The notes under the pieces are model-generated. The model was not told the DNA's origin and ran no database searches. It saw only the letters and a program-made list of their open reading frames with translations. Shown here piece by piece: positions 9,150 to 17,619 of a DNA stretch of 64,000 bases (position 1 is the stretch's first letter; every line of letters starts with the position of its first letter). The stretch covers positions 62,001 to 126,000 of the forward strand of contig NZ_MUHW01000006.1 in the NCBI RefSeq assembly GCF_002007235.1, in the 5' to 3' direction. The stretch is from Oribacterium sp. C9 (GTDB taxonomy: Bacteria; Bacillota; Clostridia; Lachnospirales; Lachnospiraceae). A program made the translations under genes and the position numbers.

Positions 9150-10700
9150 ATGGCGGACAGGATATTTGACTTTAACAGTAGTACGATGGTGAATCCGAAA
9201 GCAGAGGAAGATAAGGCCGGAACATCGGCACCTCATGCATTCAGGGTGATGGTCAGTGACAGCAAAGTGCTTTGCCCTGAGACTCCCATCATGGTTCTTA
9301 TGGAGGGGGAAGAAAAGCTTCCACGGCATGCGGTTGGAGTTTTTATAAATCCACTGAGAGGGAATTCCTTCGCTTATACGGGAGGCACGGTGGAGGCTAA
9401 TGTCAGCGGCCAGGACAAGGATGGCAGAGACCTGAATCATCGGATCCTCACCATAGACAAGAGATTTGTGGAGCTTGAGAAGTGGCTCGGAGAGAACCAT
9501 GTATCCGTGAAACTCACCGGAGAGAGCCGGGAGGAAGGATACTGTGTTTATAAGATACGCGCAGTGAATCCGAACGGCTCCGGTATCCAGACTGAACGTG
9601 ACAGATTCCTTCAGATGGTGATAGCGAGACTTTCAGAGAGTGAGGCACCTGAGGATACGGATATGGAGGATGAGCCCGAAGATTCGGGGCAGCAGGATCT
9701 CCGTGACCTGAACTCCATGCTCAATTTCCTTGCCTGCGCGAGACACACACTTCCGAAGAACATGCAGGCATGGGCGGATAGAAGCATTAACCTCATCAAG
9801 TCCCAAACCATAACTCCTGAAGAGCGTCGTCACGCGGAAAGAGCTCTCCAGATGGTGCTGAACATACATTGGAAAGGGGAGTATTTCGCTTCCATAGATC
9901 CTGTCAGGGCAAGGCAGATCCTGGATGAAGAGCTGTTCGGTCTCGAGCGTGTAAAGCAGCGCATCATGGAGACCATCATCCAGATAAACAGAACCCACAC
10001 ACTTCCTGCCTACGGGCTTCTCCTTGCGGGACCTGCGGGCATCGGGAAGTCCCAGCTTGCCTACGCTGTAGCGAGGATCCTGAGACTTCCATGGACCAGC
10101 CTCGACATGAGTGCCATCCACGACTCGGAGGCGTTGACCGGTAGTCCCCGTGTTTATGCCAATGCCAAGGCCGGGCGCATAATGGAGGCATTTACACAAA
10201 GCGGCTCCAGTAATATAGTTTTCATAATAAATGAGCTGGATAAAGCCGATAAGAACAGTGTGAACGGAAATCCTGCGGATGCACTTCTGACACTGCTTGA
10301 TAATATCGGATATACTGACAACTACATCGAATGCCGTATCCCGACCAACGGGGTATATCCTGTGGCTACTGCCAATGATAAGTCCAGAATTTCAGATCCT
10401 CTTATGAGCAGATTTGCGGTTATAGATATACCGGATTACACGCCGGAGGAGAAACGGATCATATTCAGGAAGTTCTCACTTCCGAAGGTACTGAAGCGAA
10501 TGGGCATGAGACCGGAGGAGTGCGTAGTCGAGGACAGGGCCATAGATGTGATACTGGAAAAGTATCGTGACCAGACCGGATGCAGAGATCTGGAGCAGGC
10601 GGCGGAACATCTTGCGGCCAATGCGCTTTACCAGATCGAGACCACCGGAGTGAAGGATGTGACATTTGACGCCCATACGGTGAGAAGGCTTCTGTTTTGA
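9150..10700 (+). CDS. Lon-type AAA+ ATPase without protease domain
   Basis: Residues about 1-165 are a domain I do not recognise. Residues about 190-280 are helical and lead into a Lon-like junction (LDEELFGLERVKQRIMETI). The AAA+ module has Walker A GPAGIGKS (294-301), sensor 1 in VATANDKSR and an arginine finger in LMSRF. A C-terminal lid, GCRDLEQAAEHLA, resembles Lon GVRNLER. The protein stops after the lid, so the Ser/Lys peptidase of Lon is absent. The Walker B acidic pair reads NE (N361, E362) instead of DE, which may slow hydrolysis. This suggests an ATP-driven remodeller or scaffold. No operon partner is evident. Confidence 0.8.
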   Translation: MADRIFDFNSSTMVNPKAEEDKAGTSAPHAFRVMVSDSKVLCPETPIMVLMEGEEKLPRHAVGVFINPLRGNSFAYTGGTVEANVSGQDKDGRDLNHRILTIDKRFVELEKWLGENHVSVKLTGESREEGYCVYKIRAVNPNGSGIQTERDRFLQMVIARLSESEAPEDTDMEDEPEDSGQQDLRDLNSMLNFLACARHTLPKNMQAWADRSINLIKSQTITPEERRHAERALQMVLNIHWKGEYFASIDPVRARQILDEELFGLERVKQRIMETIIQINRTHTLPAYGLLLAGPAGIGKSQLAYAVARILRLPWTSLDMSAIHDSEALTGSPRVYANAKAGRIMEAFTQSGSSNIVFIINELDKADKNSVNGNPADALLTLLDNIGYTDNYIECRIPTNGVYPVATANDKSRISDPLMSRFAVIDIPDYTPEEKRIIFRKFSLPKVLKRMGMRPEECVVEDRAIDVILEKYRDQTGCRDLEQAAEHLAANALYQIETTGVKDVTFDAHTVRRLLF

Positions 10701-10854
10701 TAAATATACCGGTGGAGACATTTGCATACATAGTACTTCCCTTGCCGCTTCAGGTAGGGTATCATATCTACCAGTCGGAGGCTGAAAGTGCCTTAGATAG
10801 AGTAAAAAGGAGGAGAGGCCTGACGGGGGATCCGCCGGGCCTTGATTGTTTGGA

Positions 10855-11526
10855 ATGGAAAATAAGAAATTCAGAACGGCGCTGTTTATTCACATCATGC
10901 TGGTGGTGATGGAGCTGATAGGCTTTAATTACACTTTCGGAGTTCATGACGGATTCAAAATGTTCATTTATTATACCGACAGCTCCAATTTTTTATGCCT
11001 TATAGTGAGCGCGATCTTTACAGTGTTCATGCTTCCGGCGCTGTCCAAAGGCAGAACCAGCGGCTTCGTTTCCACATATATGATGCAGCATTATAAGGGC
11101 TCATCTGAAATGCCGCGTTGGATCAGCATGATCAGATACATCTCTACATGTTGCTTAATGCTTACATTTCTGGTGGTGCTTTTTGTTCTCGGACCAAAGA
11201 AGGGTTTTGAGGATCAGCTGCTTAAGGGAGTACATCCCATCGACCATGTGCTGGCTCCGGTCTTATCGCTGCTTAGCTTTCTGTTTTTAGAGACAGCTGA
11301 GCCGCTGCCGAAAAAGGCTCCTGTTTATGCCGTCATACCGACACTGATCTATGCCGTGATACTTATAGCTATGAATGCAGCTGGACTTGCTGACGGACCT
11401 TATTTCTTCCTTCGCGTGCATGAGCAGTCACCGGTTAAGTCAGTGTTATGGACCATGGCTATTCTAGGAGTAAATTATCTCGTTTCATGGCTCGTTATGA
11501 AGGCATACAACAGCATGAAAAAGTAA
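10855..11526 (+). CDS. Six-TM integral membrane protein, Pr6Pr-like
   Basis: Six hydrophobic segments are visible at roughly residues 10-30, 42-62, 92-112, 122-138, 148-168 and 190-212. The stretch YYTDSSNFLCLIVSAIF resembles the Pr6Pr/FAR-17a-AIG1-type membrane proteins, a group of unknown biochemical role. A TTG at 10846 is an alternative in-frame start, but ATG 10855 is more likely; neither has a strong ribosome site. The 150 bp upstream holds a GC-rich imperfect hairpin around 10817-10842 and no gene. Confidence 0.7.
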   Translation: MENKKFRTALFIHIMLVVMELIGFNYTFGVHDGFKMFIYYTDSSNFLCLIVSAIFTVFMLPALSKGRTSGFVSTYMMQHYKGSSEMPRWISMIRYISTCCLMLTFLVVLFVLGPKKGFEDQLLKGVHPIDHVLAPVLSLLSFLFLETAEPLPKKAPVYAVIPTLIYAVILIAMNAAGLADGPYFFLRVHEQSPVKSVLWTMAILGVNYLVSWLVMKAYNSMKK

Positions 11527-11551
11527 CTTTTTCATAGGAGGAAGTTTTTAA

Positions 11552-12400
11552 ATGATCATATATCTGACATCTACCCCGGGCGGGTTCGATCGAAAGACTG
11601 GCTTGCCAGAAAAACTTGATAATAGCAATAATTTCGTGGACAGACTGAAGGAGGACTGGAAGGATCACAGCAAATGTCTTCTTATCTCTTCGGATCCTAA
11701 AGCGGCAGAGATGAACAGCGCCATAGCACAGACTTACCTTGATGCCTTTAACCAGTCAGGACTCAGCATGGACATGATAGATGTTCTGGACGAAAGGGAT
11801 GAAAAGACTGTAGAGATCATCGGATGCTACGATGTGGTTATCCTTGCGGGAGGACATGTACCCACAGAGAATGCCTGGTTCCGGAAGATAAATCTGAAGG
11901 AGAGGATCAGAAGCTTCAGAGGTATAATCATTGGCATAAGCGCCGGTACCATGAACTGCGCCGATGTGGTTTATGCCCAGCCGGAGCTTACAGGTGAATC
12001 AAAGGATGCGAACTATGAACGCTTCATAGAGGGACTTGGGCTCACTGAGACCAATGTCATTCCCCACTACAATCAGACCATAGATTCAGTTCTTGACGGC
12101 AAGAAGCTGTTTGAGGAGATCACTTATCCTGACAGTATGAACAGGGCATTTTACTGCCTGACTGACGGTGCCTACATCAGAAAGGATACAGGGGCAAACA
12201 AGGAGATGCTTTACGGTGAGTCTTATCTCATTGCAGACGGAGAGATAGGGCTTATCTGTAAGAACGGCGGAGAGTTTGAGATACCTGTGAGAGCAGATGT
12301 GAGGAAGCCGGCATTTTTGGTGGCAACAGCGCTGACTGTTGGCAGTCTCATAGGAGCAGCTATAACGAGATACGTTTTGAAGAAGCTGGATGAGAAGTGA
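11552..12400 (+). CDS. Peptidase S51 (dipeptidase E-like) with C-terminal membrane segment
   Basis: Family S51 serine peptidases cleave N-terminal Asp-Xaa dipeptides, or act as cyanophycinase-type enzymes. The nucleophile motif GISAGT lies near residue 132 in a glutamine-amidotransferase-like fold. It is preceded by VILAGGHVPTENAWF and followed by the conserved VIPHYNQ. The body (about 245 residues) is normal. Unusually, the last 30 residues carry a hydrophobic stretch (FLVATALTVGSLIGAAITR) then KKLDEK, which looks like a C-terminal transmembrane tail; the cytosolic enzymes normally lack this. A strong AGGAGG site precedes the ATG. The gene follows the membrane protein at 10855 by 25 bp, so they are likely co-transcribed. 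Confidence 0.82.
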   Translation: MIIYLTSTPGGFDRKTGLPEKLDNSNNFVDRLKEDWKDHSKCLLISSDPKAAEMNSAIAQTYLDAFNQSGLSMDMIDVLDERDEKTVEIIGCYDVVILAGGHVPTENAWFRKINLKERIRSFRGIIIGISAGTMNCADVVYAQPELTGESKDANYERFIEGLGLTETNVIPHYNQTIDSVLDGKKLFEEITYPDSMNRAFYCLTDGAYIRKDTGANKEMLYGESYLIADGEIGLICKNGGEFEIPVRADVRKPAFLVATALTVGSLIGAAITRYVLKKLDEK

Positions 12401-12502
12401 TCTTGTGAGGGTCGGCAGGTCAGGGTTTATTTTTTAAATATAAAATTATCAGGGAGTATGATTACATAAATTTTGGGAGATGTTTTACAATGGGAGGTAA
12501 TT

Positions 12503-12790
12503 ATGGATGTTGAGACAGTAATGGCGGCACTTAGAAAGAAGGCTCTGGCAGACAAAGCATTCAGACAGAGGCTTTTAGACACGCAGAAGGAGAAAAATCC
12601 TTTATCGATTTTTTGCGATATAGCATGTAGTGAGGGCTATGAGCTGTATGAGATGGATATCCTCACATACGGCGAAGAATTCTACGCAGCTATCAAGAGG
12701 TCCACAAACGGCGGCGGAGAGAATTCTCCAAAGCTTGAGGGGCAGGATGACTATTATGATATGTTCATGGCAGAGCTTGCAGGTATGTGA
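12503..12790 (+). CDS. Small Nif11-like protein
   Basis: A 95-residue protein whose first 60 residues resemble the Nif11/NHLP leader domain: a short helix (AALRKKALADKAFRQRLLD), then a second helix ending in SEGYELYEMDI, like the AKEAGFEFTAEEL motif of Nif11 leaders. In some bacteria these domains are leaders of ribosomally made modified peptides. The C-terminal 30 residues (from about NGGGENSP) have no cysteines, so a lanthipeptide core is unlikely. The start at 12503 is chosen for the GGGAGGTAATT site; an upstream TTG or other start adds only 10 residues. It heads a three-gene set with an acidic protein and a C11 peptidase. The Nif11 assignment is moderate. Confidence 0.6.
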   Translation: MDVETVMAALRKKALADKAFRQRLLDTQKEKNPLSIFCDIACSEGYELYEMDILTYGEEFYAAIKRSTNGGGENSPKLEGQDDYYDMFMAELAGM

Positions 12791-12849
12791 ACATAGATAT
12801 AGAATATACGCACAAAATTATGAGGGCTATATAAGATCGGAGGTTGATT

Positions 12850-13476
12850 ATGGGTGTGAAGATGGAATTTCCCGATGAGTATATGCAGATACTTAAATCA
12901 TATACAGAACAGAATGATGTAACGATAGAGACTGCGATAGCAGATACGCTTGAATTTTTGGAGCTGAAGAACGAGTCCTTCAGCCACTATCGTGTGGCTA
13001 TAGAGAATCCTGAGAATTATCTGAATGATCCTGATGAGCTCAATGCAAAGGCTTTGAGACAGATATACATGGATCTTTTCGGAGAGGATACAGTGGGCGG
13101 TATGGTGCGCTGCTATTACAATCCGGACAGACTCAATGTACTTCTCATGGATATTCAGTATGATGATTCGGTGACATTGTGGAACGTGATAGAGACATTC
13201 CATAACAAGATTCCGGGTATGGAGCTTAGTCAGGATATTCTCTCTCTGTTCTATGTGCATGATCGTTTTGATGGAAGCCATGACAAAATAGTAGAGATGA
13301 TGGAATGGATGCTGTCAGATCATGAGGATGACGGTTTCGAAACAGCCGGATACTATGAGACCATTTTTGATGAACCGGACGATGAAGAGTTCTTTGATGA
13401 CGAGGATTTCGGTGATGATGAGTTTGAAGACGAAGAATTCGACGATGACTTTGATGATCAGAAATTCGAAGAATAA
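12850..13476 (+). CDS. Hypothetical protein with strongly acidic C-terminal tail
   Basis: I do not recognise a family. The first 160 residues look globular and mostly helical, starting MGVKMEFPDEYMQ. The final 45 residues are almost only Asp, Glu and Phe, in repeats such as DDEDFGDDEF. The start at 12850 follows GGAGGTTGATT; a TTG six bases earlier is less likely. Its stop codon overlaps the start of the C11 peptidase gene (TAATG), so the two are translationally coupled, which suggests a joint function. The acidic tail could bind divalent cations or a basic partner; this is inference. Confidence 0.75.
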   Translation: MGVKMEFPDEYMQILKSYTEQNDVTIETAIADTLEFLELKNESFSHYRVAIENPENYLNDPDELNAKALRQIYMDLFGEDTVGGMVRCYYNPDRLNVLLMDIQYDDSVTLWNVIETFHNKIPGMELSQDILSLFYVHDRFDGSHDKIVEMMEWMLSDHEDDGFETAGYYETIFDEPDDEEFFDDEDFGDDEFEDEEFDDDFDDQKFEE

Positions 13477-15200
13477 TGTGGAATGAAATAAAGAAAATAA
13501 TAATTTTCATACTGGCATCTCTTGGTTTTATGTTCATCATCCTGCTTCTATGGCCGGATGATGAGGAGCAGATTTCAGAACAGACTGCGGTAGAGCAGAA
13601 TGTAGATGAACGGGATACTGATGACCGGAGTGATAATCATCAGAGTGGAGATCATCAGAGTGTAACTGATGGCTTTCAGACTGAGACGGATACGGAGAAT
13701 ATCAAAGAGCAGATCAGTAACTCGGGTGCCCCGGATATAAATGTGGATACCGTTTCTGTTGATACAGGTGCCAGATCTGCTACCATCATGGTCTATGTCA
13801 ACGGCTCGGATCTTGAGTCGGAGGCAGGAGAGGCGACGGAAGACATTTCCGAGATGATAGCTTCAGGAATAGGTGATAATGTCAATGTCATCGTGCAGAC
13901 TATGGGGACGAGACACTGGCAGAATTACGGTATATCTTCAAAAAGTGCCCAGACATACAGGATAGAAGATGGTGAGTTCAAGCTTATTAGAGACGGGCTT
14001 GGACAGCTTGACTGTACAGATAAGAGAACTTTGTCTGAATTTATCGATTTCTGTAAAACCGGGTATCCGGCGGACAGGTACATGTTCCTGTTCTGGGATC
14101 ATGGGGGCGGGCCTGTATACGGCTTCGGGTATGATGAGTGGCAGTCTGAGACTGATAGCCTCACGATCGCCGAGATGGCAGAAGCCTTTTCGGAGAATGA
14201 TGATGTTCATTTCGATATCATTGGCATGGACTGTTGTATCATGGCCAGCATGGAGACCTGCTATGCTCTGGCACCATACTGTAAGTATGCCCTTTTGTCG
14301 GAGGACTTTGAGTCGGGACTCGGCTGGAACTACACCGGATGGATGGAAGAGCTCGAGAGAAATCCCGGGATGGCTACCCCGTTGCTCGGGAAGCGGATAG
14401 TAGATGCTGTTATTGCCGATAATGAAAGCAGTTTTGGCGGCGGTTCTGCCTGTATGGGGCTTTTCAATGTGGCGGCCTCCAGGGATCTTTATGAGGCGTG
14501 GAAGGCTTTTGCGTATAAAAACGAGGCGGCACTTCTGAAGAAGAATTACAGTAAGGCTCACAAGGCAAAGGGAAGAGGCTTTTTTGATAACTGGGGATAT
14601 GATTACAGCAGTGTAACTCTGTCGGATTACTATATCAGTGATATCCTTGCGCTGGTGGAAAGCATTGACAAAAACAGTGATGAGGCGAAGAAGCTTATCT
14701 CAGCTTTGAAGGCGGAGGTGGCGTACTTTGGGCATACATCGGATAAAAACGAACTGACCGGACTTGCGGTATCGCTTCCGTATGGAGATTACGAATTTTA
14801 TAAGCAGCTGAAAGAGGTTTACAGTGATATCGGTCTGGATGCGGAGTATATAAACTGGCTCGAAGGTTTCGTGAGCAGCTCCGGCTATAATGATTACTAT
14901 GATTATTATGGCTTTGAGAACAACTGGGGCGGCTGGGGAGACTACGAGAGTGAGTATGGCTGCAATATCAGTAACGGCGGTTCCTGTCAGTATGGTTATG
15001 ACTATAGCTCATGTTATGATGGCTCCTGCGATGAGGATGGCTGGATCTATGATTATGACGAGGAGATCTGGTACAGCTATGAGGATGGAGAGCTTTACCT
15101 CTATGATGAGGATACGGATACCATGTTCTATTACGATGAGGACTGCGACTGTCTGTATTGTTATGATGAAGCAAGTGACAGTTGGGAATACTGTGAGTGA
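13476..15200 (+). CDS. Membrane-anchored C11 (clostripain-like) cysteine peptidase
   Basis: Clan CD cysteine peptidase of family C11, cleaving after basic residues in characterised members. An N-terminal membrane segment (residues 8-25) is followed by an acidic, low-complexity linker to about residue 100, then the catalytic domain. Catalytic residues visible are His209 in FWDHGGG and Cys254 in GMDCC. The calcium-like and substrate pocket regions (SEDFESGLGWNYTGW) are family-typical. The domain ends near residue 475. A tail of about 90 residues is rich in Tyr, Asp, Glu and Cys, in short WYSYEDGELYLYDED-like units. It probably faces outside the cell and may process proteins encoded upstream. 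Confidence 0.88.
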   Translation: MWNEIKKIIIFILASLGFMFIILLLWPDDEEQISEQTAVEQNVDERDTDDRSDNHQSGDHQSVTDGFQTETDTENIKEQISNSGAPDINVDTVSVDTGARSATIMVYVNGSDLESEAGEATEDISEMIASGIGDNVNVIVQTMGTRHWQNYGISSKSAQTYRIEDGEFKLIRDGLGQLDCTDKRTLSEFIDFCKTGYPADRYMFLFWDHGGGPVYGFGYDEWQSETDSLTIAEMAEAFSENDDVHFDIIGMDCCIMASMETCYALAPYCKYALLSEDFESGLGWNYTGWMEELERNPGMATPLLGKRIVDAVIADNESSFGGGSACMGLFNVAASRDLYEAWKAFAYKNEAALLKKNYSKAHKAKGRGFFDNWGYDYSSVTLSDYYISDILALVESIDKNSDEAKKLISALKAEVAYFGHTSDKNELTGLAVSLPYGDYEFYKQLKEVYSDIGLDAEYINWLEGFVSSSGYNDYYDYYGFENNWGGWGDYESEYGCNISNGGSCQYGYDYSSCYDGSCDEDGWIYDYDEEIWYSYEDGELYLYDEDTDTMFYYDEDCDCLYCYDEASDSWEYCE

Positions 15201-15233
15201 AGGTATCAGTTGAACTGATTTATATAATGTCAG

Positions 15234-15267
15234 ATGGCGGAGCGTGAGGTGCTCCGCCATTTTTGTT
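15234..15267 (+). terminator. Terminator after the C11 peptidase operon
   Basis: ATGGCGGAGC (15234-15243) and GCTCCGCCAT (15251-15260) form a 10-bp perfect stem followed by TTTTTGTT. Confidence 0.93.
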
Positions 15268-15417
15268 ATATATTTGTGTTGACAGTGGGAATAAAGTGAT
15301 AAATCAATCAAAACAATGTAAAATCAGCAATTTAAAGTGTCTGAGAAAAAATCAGGCCTTAAGAGTGTATAGTTGTATTTGAAGATATAAAAATTATTGA
15401 AAAGGAGTAGGAGCAAA

Positions 15418-15903
15418 ATGAAGACAGCTATTATTTATGCATCATCACATCATGGTAATACCAAAAAGCTGGTAGATGCCATAGCAAAAGAGAATCAGGT
15501 CGATGCCATAGACATCATCAGTGAGAAGGATGCGGATATTTCGGATTATGATTTTATCGGAATCGCATCCGGTATAGTGTTCAGCAAGTATTATCCGCAG
15601 ATTCTGGAATATCTGGAAAAGAAGCTTCCGGCGGGCAAGAAGGTCTTCTTTATCCATACAGCCGGAGATCCGAGAGAGAATCAGAATGGATCTGCAAAGA
15701 AGATAACTGATGAGAGGGAATGCGAGTATCTGGGGACCTATTTCTGTAAGGGATTTGATACCTTCGGACCTTTTAAGATCATAGGAGGTATCAACAAAAA
15801 GCACCCGGATCAGTCTGATATAGACGGAGCAGTGAAGTTTTTTGATGGAATAAAGCGTAAATATATATTCCAGGTATATCCGGTGTCGTATGAATGTAAT
15901 TAA
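15418..15903 (+). CDS. Flavodoxin-like protein
   Basis: Small FMN-binding electron carrier. The phosphate-binding loop is SSHHGNTKKL (residues 8-17), and DYDFIGIASGI followed by HTAGD corresponds to the other flavin-contacting loops. Length 161 aa matches flavodoxin-domain proteins. The start at 15418 is chosen because AAGGAGTAGGAG lies just upstream; a TTG at 15397 would add seven residues. It stands alone between a terminator and the lipoprotein gene at 16020. Likely redox partner unknown. Confidence 0.85.
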   Translation: MKTAIIYASSHHGNTKKLVDAIAKENQVDAIDIISEKDADISDYDFIGIASGIVFSKYYPQILEYLEKKLPAGKKVFFIHTAGDPRENQNGSAKKITDERECEYLGTYFCKGFDTFGPFKIIGGINKKHPDQSDIDGAVKFFDGIKRKYIFQVYPVSYECN

Positions 15904-16019
15904 GTCCGTCTGCAGTCTATGATATGGTAAGAAAAAACAGCTCAACTTCACAGATTTAAGATATACTTACTAGTGGCTTTTTTAAAAAGCGGTATGAAGT
16001 GAAGAGTGAGGAAGAGTAA

Positions 16020-16997
16020 ATGAAGAAAAGAATGATTTCGATTTTTATGTCTGCTGTTTTACTTACAGGAGCAATTAGCGGCTGCGGTTATGATGCAGTT
16101 CCGGGTATCGGGAACACTGTGCAGGAGACAATAGCTGAAAGTCAGTCAGAGGGGAATGCAGTCAGTGGTGCTTTTACAGAGGAAGCAAAGGTCAGTTTTC
16201 TGGGACCTGCCGGGACTTATACAGAGGAGGCGACTCAGTTTTTCTTCAAAGAAAGAGGCACATTTATTCCGAAAGAAACCGTGGCAGACGCTATTTCAGA
16301 TGTTGTGGCAGGAGAGGCGGACTATGCCGTGATCCCTCAGGAGAATACGCTTGGTGGAGCCGTTACAGGATATGTTGACGCTCTTATCGCTGAAAAGAGT
16401 GTTTATGTAGTCGGAGAAGTGATACTTCCTATAAGTCAGACACTGATGGGAGTTGAAGGTGCTGCTATCGAAGACATTAAAACTGTGTGCTCGCATGCAC
16501 AGGGAATAAAACAGACAGAGAAGTGGCGTGCAGAACATATGCCGGATGCGGATGTCACAGAGATGGCAAGTACCGCGGCAGCGGCAAGTTATGTTGCGGA
16601 GCAGGGAGATAAGACTATCGCTGCCATCGCTGCTCCCGGAGCAGCAGAGCTTTACGGTCTGACTGTAATTGCTGAAAATGTTCAGATCACCGATGCGAAT
16701 AAAACAAGATTCTATGTTCTTTCGAAGAATCCCATGGAGGGTGATGGAAATGAGCGTGCGCTGTTTGTGGCTGATTGTGAAGCAAACAGGATCGATGACA
16801 TTATTCTAGCCATACATGATGCAGGACTCGAAATGGTAACTATCCATGACAGACCTGAGGGCAGCAAGCTGGGAAGATACAACTACATCATTGAAACCGA
16901 AAAGCCCGGAGGAGTTACAAAAGAAGAGATCGAAGAGGTCTCCGGGCTGGAAGGTATCCGTTTTCTCGGCAGCTTCAACGCTGTTGAGAAGAAGTAA
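16020..16997 (+). CDS. Exported lipoprotein with prephenate dehydratase and ACT domains
   Basis: Prephenate dehydratase converts prephenate to phenylpyruvate, the last committed step to phenylalanine, normally in the cytosol. Here the catalytic domain (residues about 57-230) shows GPAGTYTEEA, VIPQENTLGG and the signature NKTRFYVL, where the TRF threonine is catalytic. A C-terminal ACT domain (about 240-320) contains a degenerate ESRP-type motif (HDRPEG). Before these lies a signal peptide with lipobox ISGC (Cys22) and a linker, so the enzyme should sit outside the membrane. The frame is continuous and the ribosome site is good. Function outside the cell is unexplained: a substrate-binding or sensing role is as possible as catalysis. 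Its 3' end overlaps the convergent hydrolase gene by 23 bp. Confidence 0.85.
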   Translation: MKKRMISIFMSAVLLTGAISGCGYDAVPGIGNTVQETIAESQSEGNAVSGAFTEEAKVSFLGPAGTYTEEATQFFFKERGTFIPKETVADAISDVVAGEADYAVIPQENTLGGAVTGYVDALIAEKSVYVVGEVILPISQTLMGVEGAAIEDIKTVCSHAQGIKQTEKWRAEHMPDADVTEMASTAAAASYVAEQGDKTIAAIAAPGAAELYGLTVIAENVQITDANKTRFYVLSKNPMEGDGNERALFVADCEANRIDDIILAIHDAGLEMVTIHDRPEGSKLGRYNYIIETEKPGGVTKEEIEEVSGLEGIRFLGSFNAVEKK

Positions 16998-17619
16998 AAC
17001 AGCGGGCAGTGGCGTCAGTTATCCACTTATCTAAAAATTCCATCTGTTCTTTTGTGTGAAACCAGTGCTCACCTCCCTGCATGACAGTGAGGGAAGCATT
17101 GGTTTTTTTTATGAAGTGCTCGATGGATTCAGCGGTAGACAGTTCGTCCTCTGAGCCCCGGAGGATATCAGTGGGAACAGTCCATTTTATGGGGTGCTCC
17201 CTCACGTAGCAAAGATACTCCCATGACAGTTCTTCACCGAAGTCGGTTTTAATGGTCTTTTCACGTTTCAGGTCTTCTTCGGTTACATTTGCCCATGTCA
17301 TCATATTCAGGATGAGCTTTTCAAGGTCAACCATAGGAGAGATGAAGTAGGCGTGGCTCAGCTTTTCACAGATGTCAGCATTCATTGAATAGAAAGCACC
17401 TATGCTGTTTGCGATCAAGAAGACATGGTCATAGCGGGCCGCAAGTTCTGAGACAGCGTTCTCAATTTCCAGATTGGTCTCCCAGGGAAGATCGGTGTGA
17501 TAATCAAGTCCCGTAACCTCCGCATCCGGGAAGAGAGCTTTATAGTGTTCGGCTTCTGCCGCGTTGCCGCCTTTTCCATGAACATAGAGAACGGCGATTT
17601 TTTTATTCTGCATATTCAT
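16975..17619 (-). CDS. Alpha/beta hydrolase
   Basis: Serine hydrolase of about 214 residues. Visible elements are the oxyanion region VLYVHGKGGN, the nucleophile elbow ANSIGA (Ser at about 95, a variant of GXSXG), the acid in RGSEDELS and the catalytic His in GGEHWFH. It resembles RBBP9/YdeN-like small hydrolases; the substrate is unknown. Start at 17619 is picked because GGAGG precedes it by five bases; ATG 17631 is possible. The start overlaps the end of the TetR gene at 17603, so the two form one minus-strand operon under that regulator. Confidence 0.85.
   Translation of the reverse strand: MNMQNKKIAVLYVHGKGGNAAEAEHYKALFPDAEVTGLDYHTDLPWETNLEIENAVSELAARYDHVFLIANSIGAFYSMNADICEKLSHAYFISPMVDLEKLILNMMTWANVTEEDLKREKTIKTDFGEELSWEYLCYVREHPIKWTVPTDILRGSEDELSTAESIEHFIKKTNASLTVMQGGEHWFHTKEQMEFLDKWITDATARCFTSSQQR

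Noticed and set aside
10697-10909. 70-codon frame overlapping the start of the six-TM protein
   Set aside because: It begins with TTG inside the previous gene, lacks a ribosome site and its translation has no features.
13938-14561. 207-codon minus-strand frame inside the C11 peptidase gene
   Set aside because: Shadow of the catalytic domain; no supporting site or family features.
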